DNA from: Tomocerus qinae
Lineage: Eukaryota; Arthropoda; Collembola; Entomobryomorpha; Tomoceridae
Direction of reading: 5' to 3'
Assembly (NCBI GenBank): GCA_020055645.1
Contig: CM034547.1
Coordinates: 11,068,513 to 11,132,512, forward strand
Length of the DNA stretch: 64,000 nt
Part shown: piece by piece, positions 11,524-25,999 of the stretch
How positions within the stretch are numbered: the first letter of the stretch is position 1
Layout of the letters: each line of letters starts with the position of its first letter
The notes under the pieces: generated by a model
Told to the model about the DNA's origin: nothing
What the model saw: only the letters and a program-made list of their open reading frames with translations
Database searches by the model: none
Translations under genes and position numbers: made by a program

Positions 11524-14500
11524 ATGATCCAACTACCGGTGGCGGTGGCAGAAGGCAAAATTAGTTATCGTGATTTAATGTTTTATTCAACGAAATGGCG
11601 ATTAGCATTATCTGCATTTACCACCTTCATTATGTCTCAAATCGTGGTCTCGGGTAAATTTCGAGGTATATTTGAAGAGTAACATCCATATTGTTATAAA
11701 TAACAATTCAACATAACATGCATCGAGATGCTTCAATTTGAGCTTTATGACCGCAGTAAAAGTGTATAATTTTAAATATTACACTGTATACCTTTACAGT
11801 TTAATATTGTCATTATTTATTATAAACAGCAGAATTTGCATCAAAAAATGATGTCCATTTCGATCAGCATTTCGTTTGAAGAGTTTGCAGTAAATAATTT
11901 AATTATTCGCACAAATTTTACTACTAGCCACAAACTAGATAAATTTTATTCTTCTCCTACATATTTTGATGCAGTATGAACAATAAGTGATAGTTTGTGG
12001 TATATCTAGTGAGGTACCTAATACCTGCTTTATCTATAACATACCTTGTGTACATGGAAGTACTTGTACATGCATCTGGATGCAATTGATGCGTTGAGAT
12101 GTACGAGATATTAGGTATTTAGGTACTTCAGTCAGGAATTGTTTGCATAATTTTTGTCTTATCTTTAGTAAGCAGTCTTACTGTTAACCGTAAAGTGCTT
12201 GTTTGTGCAGAGCTACGGTTAGCTAGCAGGTGGTACCTAATCTAACTAAAGGTTATTACCAAGTAGATTATTAAAAATGGAATGATAGGTACTTGGACTT
12301 ATAGAATATTGCATTCTTTAGATGATGTGTTTATGTTTTATTGCTAAAAATTAAAGATGACCATTGACGAGAGATAATAGACAAGTTTTAACTACAAATC
12401 TAGTGGAACGCTGTCTTATTCTTCATTGTTGACCATTTACTACACTACTATCTAATCGTAGATTTTATTCATTTACAGCAAAAGGTAAAGACTATCGTAT
12501 TACAAGCATTTATATCATAGCTTATTATTTTTATTATAAAATTACTGTTTTGTACATTTGGTTTGTCTGTTCCGCATTACATCTATCTTTCTTGTGAAGT
12601 GCCGCCGTACAGTATGTGGAAAATGGGAGTTTTGGTACTGTTTTTATGCTATTAGCAGTGCATAATACACAAGGGCTAACAAAACGGCAATTTAGATCAT
12701 TAGAATAAAGTAAAAGGGCTAACGTTGTTCACAGCTCAAATTACTTACAGCAATATCCTCCAAAATAATAGCTACGGCTACCTGTGAATTACAAATCTCC
12801 CAAAATTCATGTCATATACGCTCTACTGATTGTATAAATTTTCATCACCTTCATGCTTAAAATACGTCTTCCTCTCTACAACTAAATCTTTTCTTATGTT
12901 CATTCTACTATGGCGTGCTAAGCAGCTGAAAACAAACTCTGAATGCCGATTTTGGACCTCTATTTACTCAAATTGTCATTTTAATGAATTAATTAACGAA
13001 ATACCCAAAAATGTACATTCACAAAGAACAATATTAATTACTGTCCAATACGCCTGCATATTTTTAGGTTTGAATATATAATCTCCAAGAACCAGAAGAT
13101 TGAAAACCTAACATTACTTGTTCCTGATTATTTATTTTGGATTACAATTTGGATCCTTTGGACTTGATCTCAACCATTAGCAAATAATTCTTATCTACTA
13201 ACTAGTACTTACTACTACATACTTTATCTAAAACCTGCAATTTTGATATTGTTTTCTTACAAGTTCATTTCATCAAGTTCTAATTTGGTATCCTTACTGT
13301 TTCTTTACTTCTGCCATTGAAGCCAAAAAGAATGTATTAGCAGGTTAGAAATACAGCAAAAGTGAAACATGTGCTATATAATGACAATATAATGATTGTT
13401 GTTCAGTTCGGCATGACATCAGTGACAATAATATTTTACTGTTGTCTAGCCTTGTTGTGAGTACAGATGTAAGCGTTGCTTTACTTTCCGTATGCAAAAA
13501 TGTAGATTATTGTGTTAGTGAAAGAATCTCTCATGTGTAGGAATTAGGTGATCGTCAATGCTGAACTAAACAAAACGCGTGTATAATATACAAAAGAAAC
13601 TAAATGGTCGATGACAATAGAGACTGCTGTGTACTTAAGTTAGGTAGACAATTTAAATTGAATTTGCGATTGATTTGTTGCAGATCCAAGTTTTTATTAA
13701 AATGACTTCCTTTTGTCAAGTAAATCTGTTTATACGTAAATAAAGTTGACCACGCCTGCATCTGCCATACCAATCGCACTACAGTAGTGCATTGACAATT
13801 TGGCATGCATAATTGAAGGAAATATTTCCGGCATTTCAAGATATTGACGTGTCATGTAGTACAAAAAATTAAATAAGCTATTATACTGAGATGATTAACA
13901 AATCTGTGGTGACAATTAGGAAATGCTACTATGTAAAATGCTACTACTACAAAATAGAAAAATTAAACTTGGGCGATTCTTTTGCTAAGGATAGGAAAAT
14001 TTAGAGAAAAAATGTTTTTGCAAACGAAATAAAAGATTAAAATGGATGAAGGTCATTATTTATGTAAATCCGGGAGACTCCTAAAAGAAAGGCATAACAT
14101 TTCATAAGCATGCATCCGGTCGGCGTTTTTGTCTTGGGATTTCAGACGGCTAAAAGATGCTCCCAAATTGCAAGTGCATTGCAAGTTGCACGACCACGCA
14201 GTAATGACAGCAGACTGCATTACAAAAATTACAATTTACAAGGATACAGTTTCACTGAACAGTAACAGCCCCACCTCACCAATACTTTTCCCACAAAGGA
14301 GCACTTTGCTAATATTCATTATAAACCAAAAAACCACATTCACCACAATGTGCAAACCCACTTATTATGCCATGGATCTTTTCATTTGCATAGAGCCAAA
14401 CCCCATATCCACTATATAGAAAATCAACTTACGAACTATACACTCAAAAGCGATTGTAAATGAAGCCATATTAGATAAACAGTCTCTGTGGTTAATTCTG

Positions 14501-16399
14501 AGTCTCTTCGAATTAAGCCTTACGTAATATTACTTTGATTCCATACAGAAATAGTACAGGAAAGCTAATAAATGTGATAGCTTTTTGCTCGCTATCTACA
14601 AACGTGAATAATCTATAAAGATTTTTATACCCACAACGAAGCGTAACTACCATCGTCGTGATTCCTTTATTCCCGAAAACAATATCTGATCTAACAAGAT
14701 GCTTCCTATGCCTATAAATTTTACGCATTCAATACCAATCTTATAATTTTGTGCGTAGAACCGAATTATTCCATCCTTAATAGCAGTATGGCCTGGTTTA
14801 GAGACATAAATCATGTAAGATTTTTTTTATTCTGGGGAAGGAAGATATTTAATGTTATTATATAAAAAGTAGAATTAGTTACAAAGCATCCGATATCGGA
14901 AAACACCTTACAGTCGAGTGTTTGTGTTTCTAAATTAGGTAGTTAACGTTTCAGGTGGTTAATTTCACCTTGTCCTTGGTTAGCGTGATGAATTCGGAAT
15001 TGTAAATCCCATCAGGTTTAAATTGAAGAAAAGGTTTTATGGGGGAAGAGAATCTTTTCGTAGTTATAGAATAAATTAAGGTAGGAAACTGTTTTACACC
15101 AAGAAGATTATAGAGTGGGTATTTAAGTATAAAAAGGTGTTTTTCAATTTATATATGTAAGTAATACAAAGTGATTACCTACTTACTTACATAAGTATAA
15201 AATAAATAATTTGTGTCTACACATAAAGAAACTAGAAAAAAGACAGACTCCATTGTTGGATAATGCAATGTTCTGCCTAAGTGATTGGGGATTTAGGTGG
15301 CGAAGTTGACACAATAAACTTCCGTCCTGTTGTCACGTCAGTCGTGTCTTCGTCTCCTCCAAATATACATAAAGTAAATCCCAATTCCGTCTCTGACCAT
15401 TGTTGATTGTTGTTTTTTTTGTGTGTCGTATGTAGAAAAGTATTATTCTGGTAATAACAACATCAGAAGCATTGAGCCAAACTAATTTCTATTTATTATC
15501 TCCCTTTTTATGATAGCTATTGTTCTCTCTGGGTACCAATTCTCAGTACTTAACTTTTGATCTTAGGCAAAGCCAAACCAATCAAAATCAAGAGCATAAA
15601 TCTACAGAGAAACTACATCCCAGAGTCCCCATAAAAATACAAGGTCTCCTCATGTACCTATACATTGGCGTTCATAACGAAAAAAAATCAATTTTCTCAG
15701 CATTACCTATCTACAAAGTGTATAGCTGTAAACGTAATAAGATTAAATTGAGTTGCAATAATCATTTCAAATTAAGATGTTGCAATAAGTTATAGGATTT
15801 ACATAGATAAATACATGTCGTTAGATCATGAACCTTTCCCTGATATTTCGCTGTTTGGTTGACAAATAGAGTCAGTTTGAACCTCAGCAAGACAGAGATA
15901 ACATCATTCCGAGTCTGAAGGCGTCTTCAGTTTTCTTTACGCTCTCTCTCTCTCTCTCTGAATCAATAATAATAACTGGTCTGATCTTGGTGTGGATCTT
16001 GTACAGATATTGTAATTGCCTTTACAATCGTGTTCAATGTTCAAAGACTACGGACATTCCTCAAGAACATTCATTATCATAAACAATATCAAGTGTAATC
16101 AAATCATAATCCCACAGTCACAACTCTAATAGTACAATACGATCAGAAGGATAATTTCTGCATGAATACAGATCAATAGTAGTATTTAGCAAGTCACACG
16201 GTACAGTACAGACACAGCCTCTGAATTTACACGGACAGACTCATATTTGTTACAATTACAATAGAAGCCAACATTACGTTATGTTAACGAGAAGAAGATG
16301 AGAATCTTGTCTTGTCAGTCAGTTTAGTTGAGCGCTAACACGGTTTTAGGTAACTCGAGGAGGAGAGCAGAGCTAAACTGACTTTTGTAAAACAAGTAC

Positions 16400-16436
<37 letters not shown>

Positions 16437-19400
16437 CTCCCTACATTCTACTACCTACACTTACACAAGTCTAACGAAAAGAATCCGATCATCTCGTCTC
16501 ATCTTCAACTTCAGTCTCATTGACAAGCAAATACGCATAGACACAAGAGGTGAGTTTCAACTGATAAGCTTCACTTCAGTCAGTGTCAGTGCATCTCAAT
16601 TTTTGTTTCGCAGTGTTACTCTCATTTACATCTGTAGCTACACACACATCACTACAAGACAGATTATTCAGAACAAAGTCTTTTTTAAACTTTTATTGTG
16701 GCCTGAAGCTTAAAGGAGATACTATTCGTTCTCACTCATTGATCGCGAAAGTTTTATGTATGACACTTCAACTTGAACAGTGTAATTGCGATTTGCGATT
16801 CAATTCTCCAATATTCCTTTAAGGTTAAAATACTATTTATAACTCAGTGCATTCCACTACTACATGGATATATTTACAACACCATACTTGCTACTTTAAG
16901 CAGTTCTTACCTGCACTAACACAATGTGTTTTGTTTTCATTATTTTCTGTTTGTGTTCAGACAATTTCTGAGGATTATAATAGCTATCCATTTAGGTATA
17001 GGGATAAAAATAAACAACTAATGTATATTCAACACAAATAACAACACAAGAGTGAGCACAGTGTGAAGTTCTACAGTCTCATTTCATTTAGGACCAAGAG
17101 TTTCTGTCTCCGATTTGCTTTGATTAAATGCAACTGTACTAAATTATATCTTAACTCATGTGATTCAACACAGCTAACTATACAAGATTACCTCTTTCTT
17201 CAAATTGGAAATCTCCTGGATTGGAAATTACCAATCACGTCACAAATAACAAATCAACTCAGTTTTAGTGACAGAAAGTATAATCAAAAATGCGTGCTCG
17301 TTACTTGACTAGCTTTCTGTGTTTCTGGCTCATCGAAGTTACTATTTGTGGGTGGCACATACTTATTTTCTTGTTATTACATTCTCATTCTTCAATCATT
17401 TCATTGTAGTAGGAGGGTGTTATTTATCTATCATTTTAGGTACTCTCTCAAATTAATGATTACCAAAGTCTAATAATCAAAAGTTATGCAAATATTCAGC
17501 TGAGATGTTGACTACATGCTTAGGAATAACTAAAATAGCTAACTACAATAGCAATAACCACTTTAGGAAGGAAACCAGTTAACTACAATTGTGGTAATGT
17601 TTCCTTACTATCCATATCTGTTAGTAATTGCAAATTGCTATCACACAAAAGATTTCGTGGGGCATTACAGAATAAAGAATATCCTTTGCAATTGTTAATG
17701 TATTACAACAGACAGACAGACAGTGACAAGATCTGAATAACATTTTAGGAGTCCAATTAAATTAGAAAGCTGTTTCAGTTTTAAATGGCATGTCTTTCAT
17801 TACTTTTCAGTTACTTTTACTGCTCTAATTTTGAGTGTAAGTTATCTAGTCTCATTATTTTGTAAAATTGAAAATTGCAACTTAATTAGTAGATACCCGA
17901 GTAATCATACAAATTAATGCTATTAAATTGTTCTGTTTAATAAACAATTTTTGTAGGAAGAAAATTATCTTTAGTTACATTTACTAACTTAATAGTTATT
18001 TATGAAGGACAAGAACAAAGCCAAATACGCTTAGCAGCAAATATTTAACAGTTAAATAGTATAGTATATAGATATGACTTCGCATATTGGTATTGAAAGC
18101 TTTTGAAAATAGGAAACAAAGTCATTAAGCTACCTGGGTGTGTAAAACTGGGCCCAACCAGAAATTGTAGTTTTAAGGAGAAGATAAATATATTCTAATA
18201 TTTCACGTAAAGCAAATGTTAAAAATGCATATTTGAATGTTTCTAACACATTATCCTTTGTTAAGTTGGCACCCTGAGATAGTATTAGCGCCAAATGAGC
18301 ATCAGTTGTGTAGTAATGTATTGCATTAATCATCTTGACACTAATTGCCTGAATGACATTTTAAATATGTGCAGGCCAAATTTTGGTGCCACTGAAAGCA
18401 GCCCTAGCAGACTGTTCAACAGGTGTAGAGACATTCGAGAAAGTTACGGGAATAGAATTACCACCAGGAGATAGAATACCACTTTACTCTAGCACGACAG
18501 GAGCCATTACCGCAGACTGCTACAACAGGTCAGTAAACAACAGAAACTGCATTTAAATTCAATAAATCGTTAGTTGTTAGTTACCTTACTTGATTTAGTT
18601 TCCTCATTCCAATCTTTTACTTCAATTTTATGGAGAGACTGTCTCTCTATATCTATTGCATTCCCTCCATCCATAAACTGTGTTCTGTTTTTTGTACAAA
18701 TTACAGGTATTGGTGCAATATCTGCTTTTCTAATTATATATAGTCTTTAGAAACGTAACAGTAAATGAACATTAGTATACTAGTGTGTCGTTAAGTGTAA
18801 TCCAGCTTCAAGTATGTCGAAGTTTATCCGAACGTCATACTTATCTGCTGTCAAATCCTTAATTTACTATTAATTAAACAACTCCAATAAACGAGTAACC
18901 ACATTTTATTGATATCTTGAACAACAGGTGTAGGTCCTCTTCGAGTTGCTCAGCCTTTTGGATAGATTACAGCTCATCTTCATGCTTTCGACTGGGCAAC
19001 CCTAAGTTTACAGATAATTCCATAGAAGTGGATTTTTCTAAAGCCAGCTCCTATTTCGAACGCCTCTGTTTGCAAGGTGAGCCAACAATTAACTATGCTA
19101 TCAAATTGTCGTAATATTATTACCATACAATGACTGTTAATGAATCCTGTGTTTAAAATAACGTTAAAAATCCAAAAATATTCTTGGTATTCATTAGCGA
19201 TGGGTACTACTTGTATTCTGTCATATTGTTGCATGCAACAAGTAAATTTATAGCCTTGTAGAGTTGGAAGAATGTTTTATATAGAATCTTACTACAAGTT
19301 TTGATGTGATTAAGTGTTTATTTACTAAATGCCATCATTTACTAGTATGTGGGTAGTGGTTACATAAATTCTTTAGACATGCTACAACGGTGAGTTGTGA

Positions 19401-22400
19401 AACATTAAGTAATACATTCAGAGAATAGATTCATTAAGCGAACATGTACAAGATGTAGTTCAGTGGTAAAACTGGAAGGAAAAAAAGGATCAAAAGTCTA
19501 CAGCAACGAATTCCTATTAAACCAATTAAATCATAAGGTCTACCTAACCTTATACCTTAAACATGACTTTCTAGTAGGGATTGCATATCATTAATTATGC
19601 TGTACAGTTTGCATTACAGTACTCGTAGCTAGAAGTATCAGCTTCAAAACGTGTCTGTAGAAATTATCGAAAGTACACTCTTCCAAAACTTACTCATTGT
19701 CAAGAAAATTTCACTGGGCAGACTACCTGGCAGGTATGCAATTGCAACTATACAATGTGCGTGTTGTTCTCTCTCTGGTATGTTACTATTGTTTGTGTGG
19801 GAACTGAAGCTGACTATGTAATATGATTCACCCACACGAAGGAAAGGTAGAGAAAAGACTAAATAGCCAAACTAGTGTACCTCTTCATAATATAAGTACA
19901 GTTATACGCAGTTCTCCTATTATTTCATCTAACCTAACCTAGCATAATATCTGTACAGGAGTCAGAACACACTTTATATTAGATGCGTAGTGGAATAGAA
20001 ACGTGTATAAAGATTTCAGGTAATCCAGAAGCTCTTAGGGAACACTCATTTTCACAATCATTCAATTAGAACATCTGTAGTGGGCTCTTCTCTTACAGAA
20101 AACTTGATAGGCATGACATGGAGTGGAAATGATCGCACAACGAAACTGGTATTAACTTGAAGTAGCTTTAGCTATGTATGTACATAGTAGCTAAATGGCC
20201 AATACAAAATATATTCCTATCCATCCTGTTATAAGCCTACGTAAAGTGTATTGTTTATGGCAGCGCGATTTGCTCACATACCAAGGTTAGGTTTTACAAG
20301 AAACACTTGCAGAATATTTATGACGAATGTGCTGCACAAGAATAACGTTTACTATTACCAGTAGGAATATCACTTATAGGTATCTATAATATAGATTTAA
20401 TTATATATATATAGACCTAAAGTACAAATGCAAACAGTTCATTAATGCAAATACAATAAAGCGAGACAAGAAAACAGTAATACTCCACACAAGTCATAAT
20501 AATCAAAATATACATCTCTTACAAAGTACTAAACATAACAGAACACTCTGTAACTTCTCAAATGGTATGTGATGCAAGGAATCTTTCGTTCGCCAGCCGG
20601 TCAAGAGGAATAGTTTTTACAATTTGATGTGTTAAGATGTGAGGTGTGAGTGTGACGGGATTAGCAGTCTTATAAAGTACCTAAATGCTCTACAGAGAGA
20701 TAGACTAGTTAAATAGGTATTATACACTACTATATCATATTAGAAATATGAAAAAACAGGAACAGGTAATGTGTGTTTGGTTCTATTGTTTGCATTGTTT
20801 TTCTTGGGCTAGCCCGGATAACTCCAGATTATTTACATAGGTTAATGGGAATGTTATAACTAGCAGTTCAGTTCACGGAAAGATAGTTATAGGGTTAGAG
20901 CAGATCAGTTATTCCCTCTTGACTCATCTTCTGCCAATACTTGAAAGATGGAAAGATACACATACTCCCAGTCTAAGGAAAGCTAGTGGGACGAATGCCA
21001 TATTAAACTAGAGAAGACTTTCCGTTAAACTTGTAAATGTTGTTCTAATGTAATGACCGCGCACACATTTGCATAAGAAGCGAGTCTTTACAACTATGAA
21101 CGGACGAACGCTGACTGACTGTGTACCATCCTTTTACTACTTATACTGCATCTCAAAGGATTCTCAAAAGCTGTCTTAACTTATATGGCAGCTCTCTCCT
21201 CTACTTTACTTTAAATTGCTCATGAATTTTTACAAATTATTTCTTTCCTTTTCCTGAAGGGTAGCAATATAAGTTATTATCCTAGACAGTTATATTCAAA
21301 CAGGCAGAGAAGAATACACTCTTGATTATTCGATTTATTTATATTCAATGTCTTTTATTATGTAATATACACAGGTTCGCCCTTATTAGCCTATTCATGC
21401 ATTTGCTAACTGTTCAATTACAACTTACAACCTACAAACTAGTTCACATTAGATAGCCATAATTGGATTTATTAAAAATCATAAGAATGTTTCTTACATT
21501 TCCCGACTCCAGAGATGTTTGTTATTAATATCTACTACAGAACTAATCTCTGTACATACTGTAAATGTAGACGAACGAGATATGGTAAAAAATCAAGACG
21601 AGTTTCTATTCTCTACCTGTAAAATCTATTTGACAAGACAATAGATAATACAACTTATAGCTCTAGGGTTAAGTCTGCTCTGCACTTTGTAATAATATTG
21701 CTCTGCTAACTAAGTTAGTGTTAGGTTGCAATAGTACTAGTTAAACAAGTTAGTACGATGCACAATTATAAATTTCATGTCTGTCTAAATCTTAACTTTC
21801 TACGTACACATGACATTGACTATGTATAGAGCCTCTTTTTTGTAATTGTACTGCCATTTGTCTACTTATGGCTAACAGCTAACAGTAGGACAATTTTTAA
21901 ATGTAACCTAGAGGCTTCTGGGACATGAAAAATATCTTAGGAGCATGCACTTTACATAACACTTACAAAGACATAATAATACCTACACGAACGCTCATAT
22001 TTTTATTTGCTTTGAATTCTCTCGATAAGAATGCGAACTGGGTTTTAAAAATGATGACAAGACAAGCTGTAACAACAGGAAGATAAAGATGATACACCTT
22101 AAATACATTACGAATGAAACTGTGCTTTTCTTAATTACAGTAGGGCACCTGGCACTGCATCTTACAACATACAGTAGTAAATAATATGAGTCATACCTAT
22201 TAATGCATAGGTGAGGTATTTATGAAGTATGCACAAGATATTGATATTAGATACGTAATAGATGCAATTGCACAGCCCCGAGCTTTTATCTCATTGTATT
22301 TGATGAGGTGAGTTGAGTGCATAATTAATGACCATTAAAAGAATGTTGATTGGCGATGCTAATTCATTTACCTACACTGCTGGTTTATGTAATGCTAATG

Positions 22401-25400
22401 CTTAGGTACCTGTCTTGTCTATTCATTGGATTTCTATGTACCGTATGTTTCAGGCGACATTTGCAGCAAAGCTTGGGTTACCGAGAGAATCCCTGGTCAT
22501 GAGCTTGCGGGTCATGATGATGTCATCATACGGAGTGTCACTTCAAGGAAAAGATGTTCTGAGCTTTGTCTTACAGATAAACGCCTCCCTTGTCGATCTG
22601 CAGACTACTGGTGACATTTCAAAATATTATTACCTTACTGACTTACTAACTACTTATACTGCATTCACACAACTTTGCATAAACGATGTGACCATTCATG
22701 TCATACTGGTCATACAACACTCAGCCCAACCAGATCGAAAAATTCCTAAACAGATTTATAGCACTGATATCCGTCTTTTTGCATGTAGGGAAAGTAGAAA
22801 GGAATGCAGACTCAGTCGCGAGGATCGGAGAACGCAGCCTGGCTCCTTTGTCAAGTCCAGCAAAGAAGTTGAATACATTGAAAACACCTGCATAGGTACG
22901 TCCCAACAAATCAAACTCGACATATACTCGCTTTACTACTCTACTCAGTGTTATTTTTATGTAACTACAAGCAATTGGTGGGAATTCGAAATCAAAGCAC
23001 TAATTGAAATGCTTCTTTATAAAAAGAGCCGATTTCTACAAAGGAGAGACATTGCGAATGGGAAGTGATGCATGGCTTTGAGTTTCCTATCGGAGACTTT
23101 TCTACCAAATCTGAGAGCCTTGAAGATGTACGTTCGTTTTACCATTCTCTCACCCATAATTTATTTTTACAGTAGATACTGATATTATAGTGATTACAAA
23201 TAGGTAGATATAATTGCTTTATTTTCAATAGTATGTGAATCTAAAAATACCTGTTGTCGTGTCGGGTAGGATTTTTATTCTCGAACCAATTATACTTTAA
23301 AATTTAAAGTATAACTTTATGATTAGATTAGTTGATTATTTCTTATTTCTTGATAATAATAGTGGAATGCAAGGATAATAGAAGTATATATAGGGATACA
23401 TATTAAGTATATAGTTGAATGGTTGGAATAGTATAATCAAGTACCTAGCCTACATAAAACATGGGATAATATGTGCAGTTTGGAATAGTATTAGTAACTT
23501 ACTGGTTGTTCTTTTTAGTGTCAAAAATCCTGCGAGACTTATGGTGCCTTTACGTGTCGTTCCGTCTCCTTTGACCGGGTTACTGGAGTGTGTTTCCTCA
23601 GTGGAGCTGATATGTCCACAACTTCTCCGAAATTGCTAAAATCGCATGAGAACAAGGTCTATGCTCAAAGAGTGCCCTGCATTGACAGTAAGATTCAATC
23701 TTCTTTATAAACCCTTATCTGTACAAATATTTAAATCTTTAGTACAATATGGGAGTAGTGTAGTAGTAATTTATTTTATTACTGTAAATGGGCAAGACTA
23801 GATTTATTATTATTTCTCACCTACGCACATGTCCTTGATGAAACAAATACAAGGAGCTGAGCTGACAATGAGAGTAATGAGTTCACTGTCCATCTACTGT
23901 TAAGATATTTGTAAGCAATGGCACATGGTGTTTGTAGTACTAACAGGATATACAAAAACTGAGATTGCATGGTCTTACTTTAAATTAATCGCAGTGTCAC
24001 TGGAGTGTAACGGAGACTCGATGGTAGCCAAACTCAAGACGCACTCCCCATTCTACGGAAAGATGTATTCTTCAGCTCTGTCAACCGACTGTGAGGTATT
24101 TGGCCATGGGAAACTGTCCACCACTCTTCAATATCCACTTAATAGCTGCGGTGTTTACAAGTAAATAAACGAAACTTGATACTAGTATAAGTTAAATCTA
24201 CATATACGTATAACGTAAAAGTACAATATAAAACCATACTGCAATTAGATTGTATAATTCCTTGCATAATATTTCTCTGTTAAAGATTATTACTACTTTA
24301 ATGCAGAGGTAGGTTAAGGCAATTTACGATAGTTGGAAATCATTTGCGTATGAAAAGAAGCTCACTAAAGGAATTGGTGTATTGAAAAAGCACATTTTAA
24401 TTGATTTAAGTAAGAACACGTGTAACTAATCTATACTGAAGAGTATTGTTCTGTACGGGCATGTATTTTATGTACTTGGGTTTGTAACAATTAAAAAGGA
24501 GTTAGTTTGGGTTGAGTTGTGCCGACGGCTTTCACTGGACTGTGACAAGACAGCCAGTCGTGATTCCATTAATTAAGTTGAGTGAAGTAATTAACATGTC
24601 ATGAATGTTTTGTTGGTGTGATGTAGAGACGCAGACGGTTCTTTCATAGGAAATCTGGTCGTTCAGCAACATCCTTTGATTCAGAAGCGTGGCGATGCTG
24701 CTTTTCGCTTAATATGCCAATTTCCGGAAACAAATAGAACACTATCACAAACTCTAGGGTTTGAAAAAGAGTCTGAATCAAGACTTGTTGAGGCTTCTGC
24801 AGTTCCTGCTCCTATTCTTGGGATTGCTACGTCAGTAATTAATTCCACGGCCAAGGCTCCATCGATTGTTTTGAGGATTACCGACCGGAATGGCAATGAT
24901 GTTAGTGGCGTGTCTCTTGGGGACGAATTGTACATCCGAATTGAAGTCGAGGCTGATAGTGAGCTAATTAATTTAAAATCCTATACCTAATACACTGACT
25001 ATAGACTATTTCTGGCCATGTTACTATGAGTGGAATGGAAATGTGTCCACCACAATGCATGCAGTCAGTCAAGTCATTAATATTAAGTTCTAAACACGAA
25101 ATCCTCGGGATTTTCCACTCTAGTGGCAAAACCAGCTTAACAAGTTCCATTATTTAACTTTTAAAAGGTGCTTACGGGCTTTTCGCTCGAGACTTGGTTG
25201 CTAAAAGTGGTACAAACGAAGAGGAATTAGTACTATTGGACACTAGAGGATGCCCAGAAGATCCAGCAATTTTCCCCCATCTCAAAAAGGCAAACGATGG
25301 TTCCAAATCTTTGAAGGGGCGATTTGAGGCTTTTAAGTTTACAAATGATGCGGTGGTCCGTTTTCAAGTTTACCTCCAATTCTGTCGAAACGAATGTCCA

Positions 25401-25999
25401 CCGGTAAAACGAATTTCCATATTATTCTTTAGAAAACTGTAAATGTAATCGTGAAAATAATGGCATCATTTTTTTCTATTAGGTTAAATGTGATGGAGAA
25501 TTGTCCTATGGCAGAAAAAGACGTTTTGCTGAAAATGAGACAGACATCGAATTTGTGGAGCTACAGAGAGAGATTATTGTAACGGGTCCACATGACAGAA
25601 AGTCGAAAGCTCAGACTGCCAAGAATCCGGAATCGATTCATCATCGAGGTATGATACATGGTGCATTATACAAAATACTGCATTACTCACTATTACAAAC
25701 TACAAACCACAAACCTATCCTTTCTTCCGAAATATCATGTCCATCTATTTTTTATTATGTTTTTCTCATCTGCAGATAATGGCATGGTCATTTGTGGCCC
25801 CAAGAACTTGCTTATTGCCGTCATCATCGGATTCTGCCTTCTTCAAGTTGTCATAGTCTTTTTTTGTGTAGTTTGTCTCTGTCATAAGAGCAAAGACAAA
25901 GTTATTGGGGATCCTACATTCCGATCGTCTGAGTTGTACTACACCACAAGACCTAATCTATTTAACACCATGCAATCCATGAGGTCTGCTAGAGATTGA
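11524..25999 (+). CDS. PAN/apple- and ZP-domain transmembrane apical-matrix protein (Neo/Nyo/Tyn-like)
   Basis: Exons: 11524-11653, 18375-18528, 18928-19076, 22454-22610, 22789-22895, 23027-23127, 23519-23687, 23995-24160, 24627-24958, 25168-25403, 25483-25648, 25776-25999; all GT-AG with continuous phase, 696 aa. Residues 25-43 (WRLALSAFTTFIMSQIVVSG) act as signal peptide after a polar N-terminus. Three PAN/apple modules follow: about 55-143 (DCYNRCRSSSSCSAF), 148-231 (RCSELCL) and 240-321 (CQKSCETYGAFTC). The ZP domain, about 325-570, opens SLECNGDSMVAKL and its C-half includes LLDTRGCPEDP and FCRNEC. A furin-type RKRR (578-581) lies just after ZP, a TM helix at about 634-658, then a short tail ending SMRSARD. 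This layout fits the Drosophila Neo, Nyo, Tyn and Mey ZP proteins, which shape cuticle on apical surfaces; NompA is a less likely match. The exact orthologue is not decided. The first exon could be replaced by one at 17785. Confidence 0.94.
16310..16549 (+). promoter_or_regulatory. Candidate alternative non-coding first exon of the PAN/ZP gene
   Basis: Ends with a near-perfect donor, CAAGAG then GTGAGT, at 16549/16550. The stretch is richer in C and CT than its surroundings and includes TCAGTCAGT at its left side, similar to an arthropod initiator. It includes the (TAC)12 tract. It could splice to the acceptor at 17778 before ATG 17785. This is inference from signals only. Confidence 0.25.
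16401..16436. repeat. (TAC)12 microsatellite
   Basis: Twelve uninterrupted TAC triplets, seen directly. It lies within the possible alternative 5' exon of the PAN/ZP gene. Confidence 0.9.
17779..17836 (+). other. Candidate alternative first coding exon of the PAN/ZP gene
   Basis: Acceptor TGTTTCAG at 17771-17778, ATG at 17785, donor GAGT then GTAAGT at 17836/17837. The short reading MACLSLLFSYFYCSNFE is hydrophobic and ends in phase 1, which joins correctly to the exon at 18375, giving Cys at the junction. It is a weaker signal peptide than the one at 11524. It may be an alternative start or a chance match. Confidence 0.3.
19077..22453. other. Long intron of the PAN/ZP gene
   Basis: 3.4 kb between the exon pair of PAN domain 1 and the first exon of PAN domain 2. 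AT-rich, with a short TATATATATA run near 20405. No exon, repeat family or regulatory element is recognisable. Confidence 0.5.

Larger units (their letters stand above)
11654..18374. other. First long intron of the PAN/ZP gene
   Basis: 6.7 kb of AT-rich intron. It contains a (CT)n run at about 15943-15959, a (TAC)12 tract at 16401-16436, and a possible internal first-exon pair (about 16310-16549 and 17779-17836, listed separately). Open frames at 14129-14419, 15520-15795, 16583-16822 and 17063-17308 show no motif or codon pattern I recognise. Confidence 0.45.

Noticed and set aside
14129-14419. 96-codon plus-strand open frame in the PAN/ZP intron
   Set aside because: No motif or splice context; phase does not connect with neighbouring exons.
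22415-23068. 217-codon plus-strand open frame
   Set aside because: It spans several exons and introns of the PAN/ZP gene in other frames; the true exons have splice signals and PAN cysteines.
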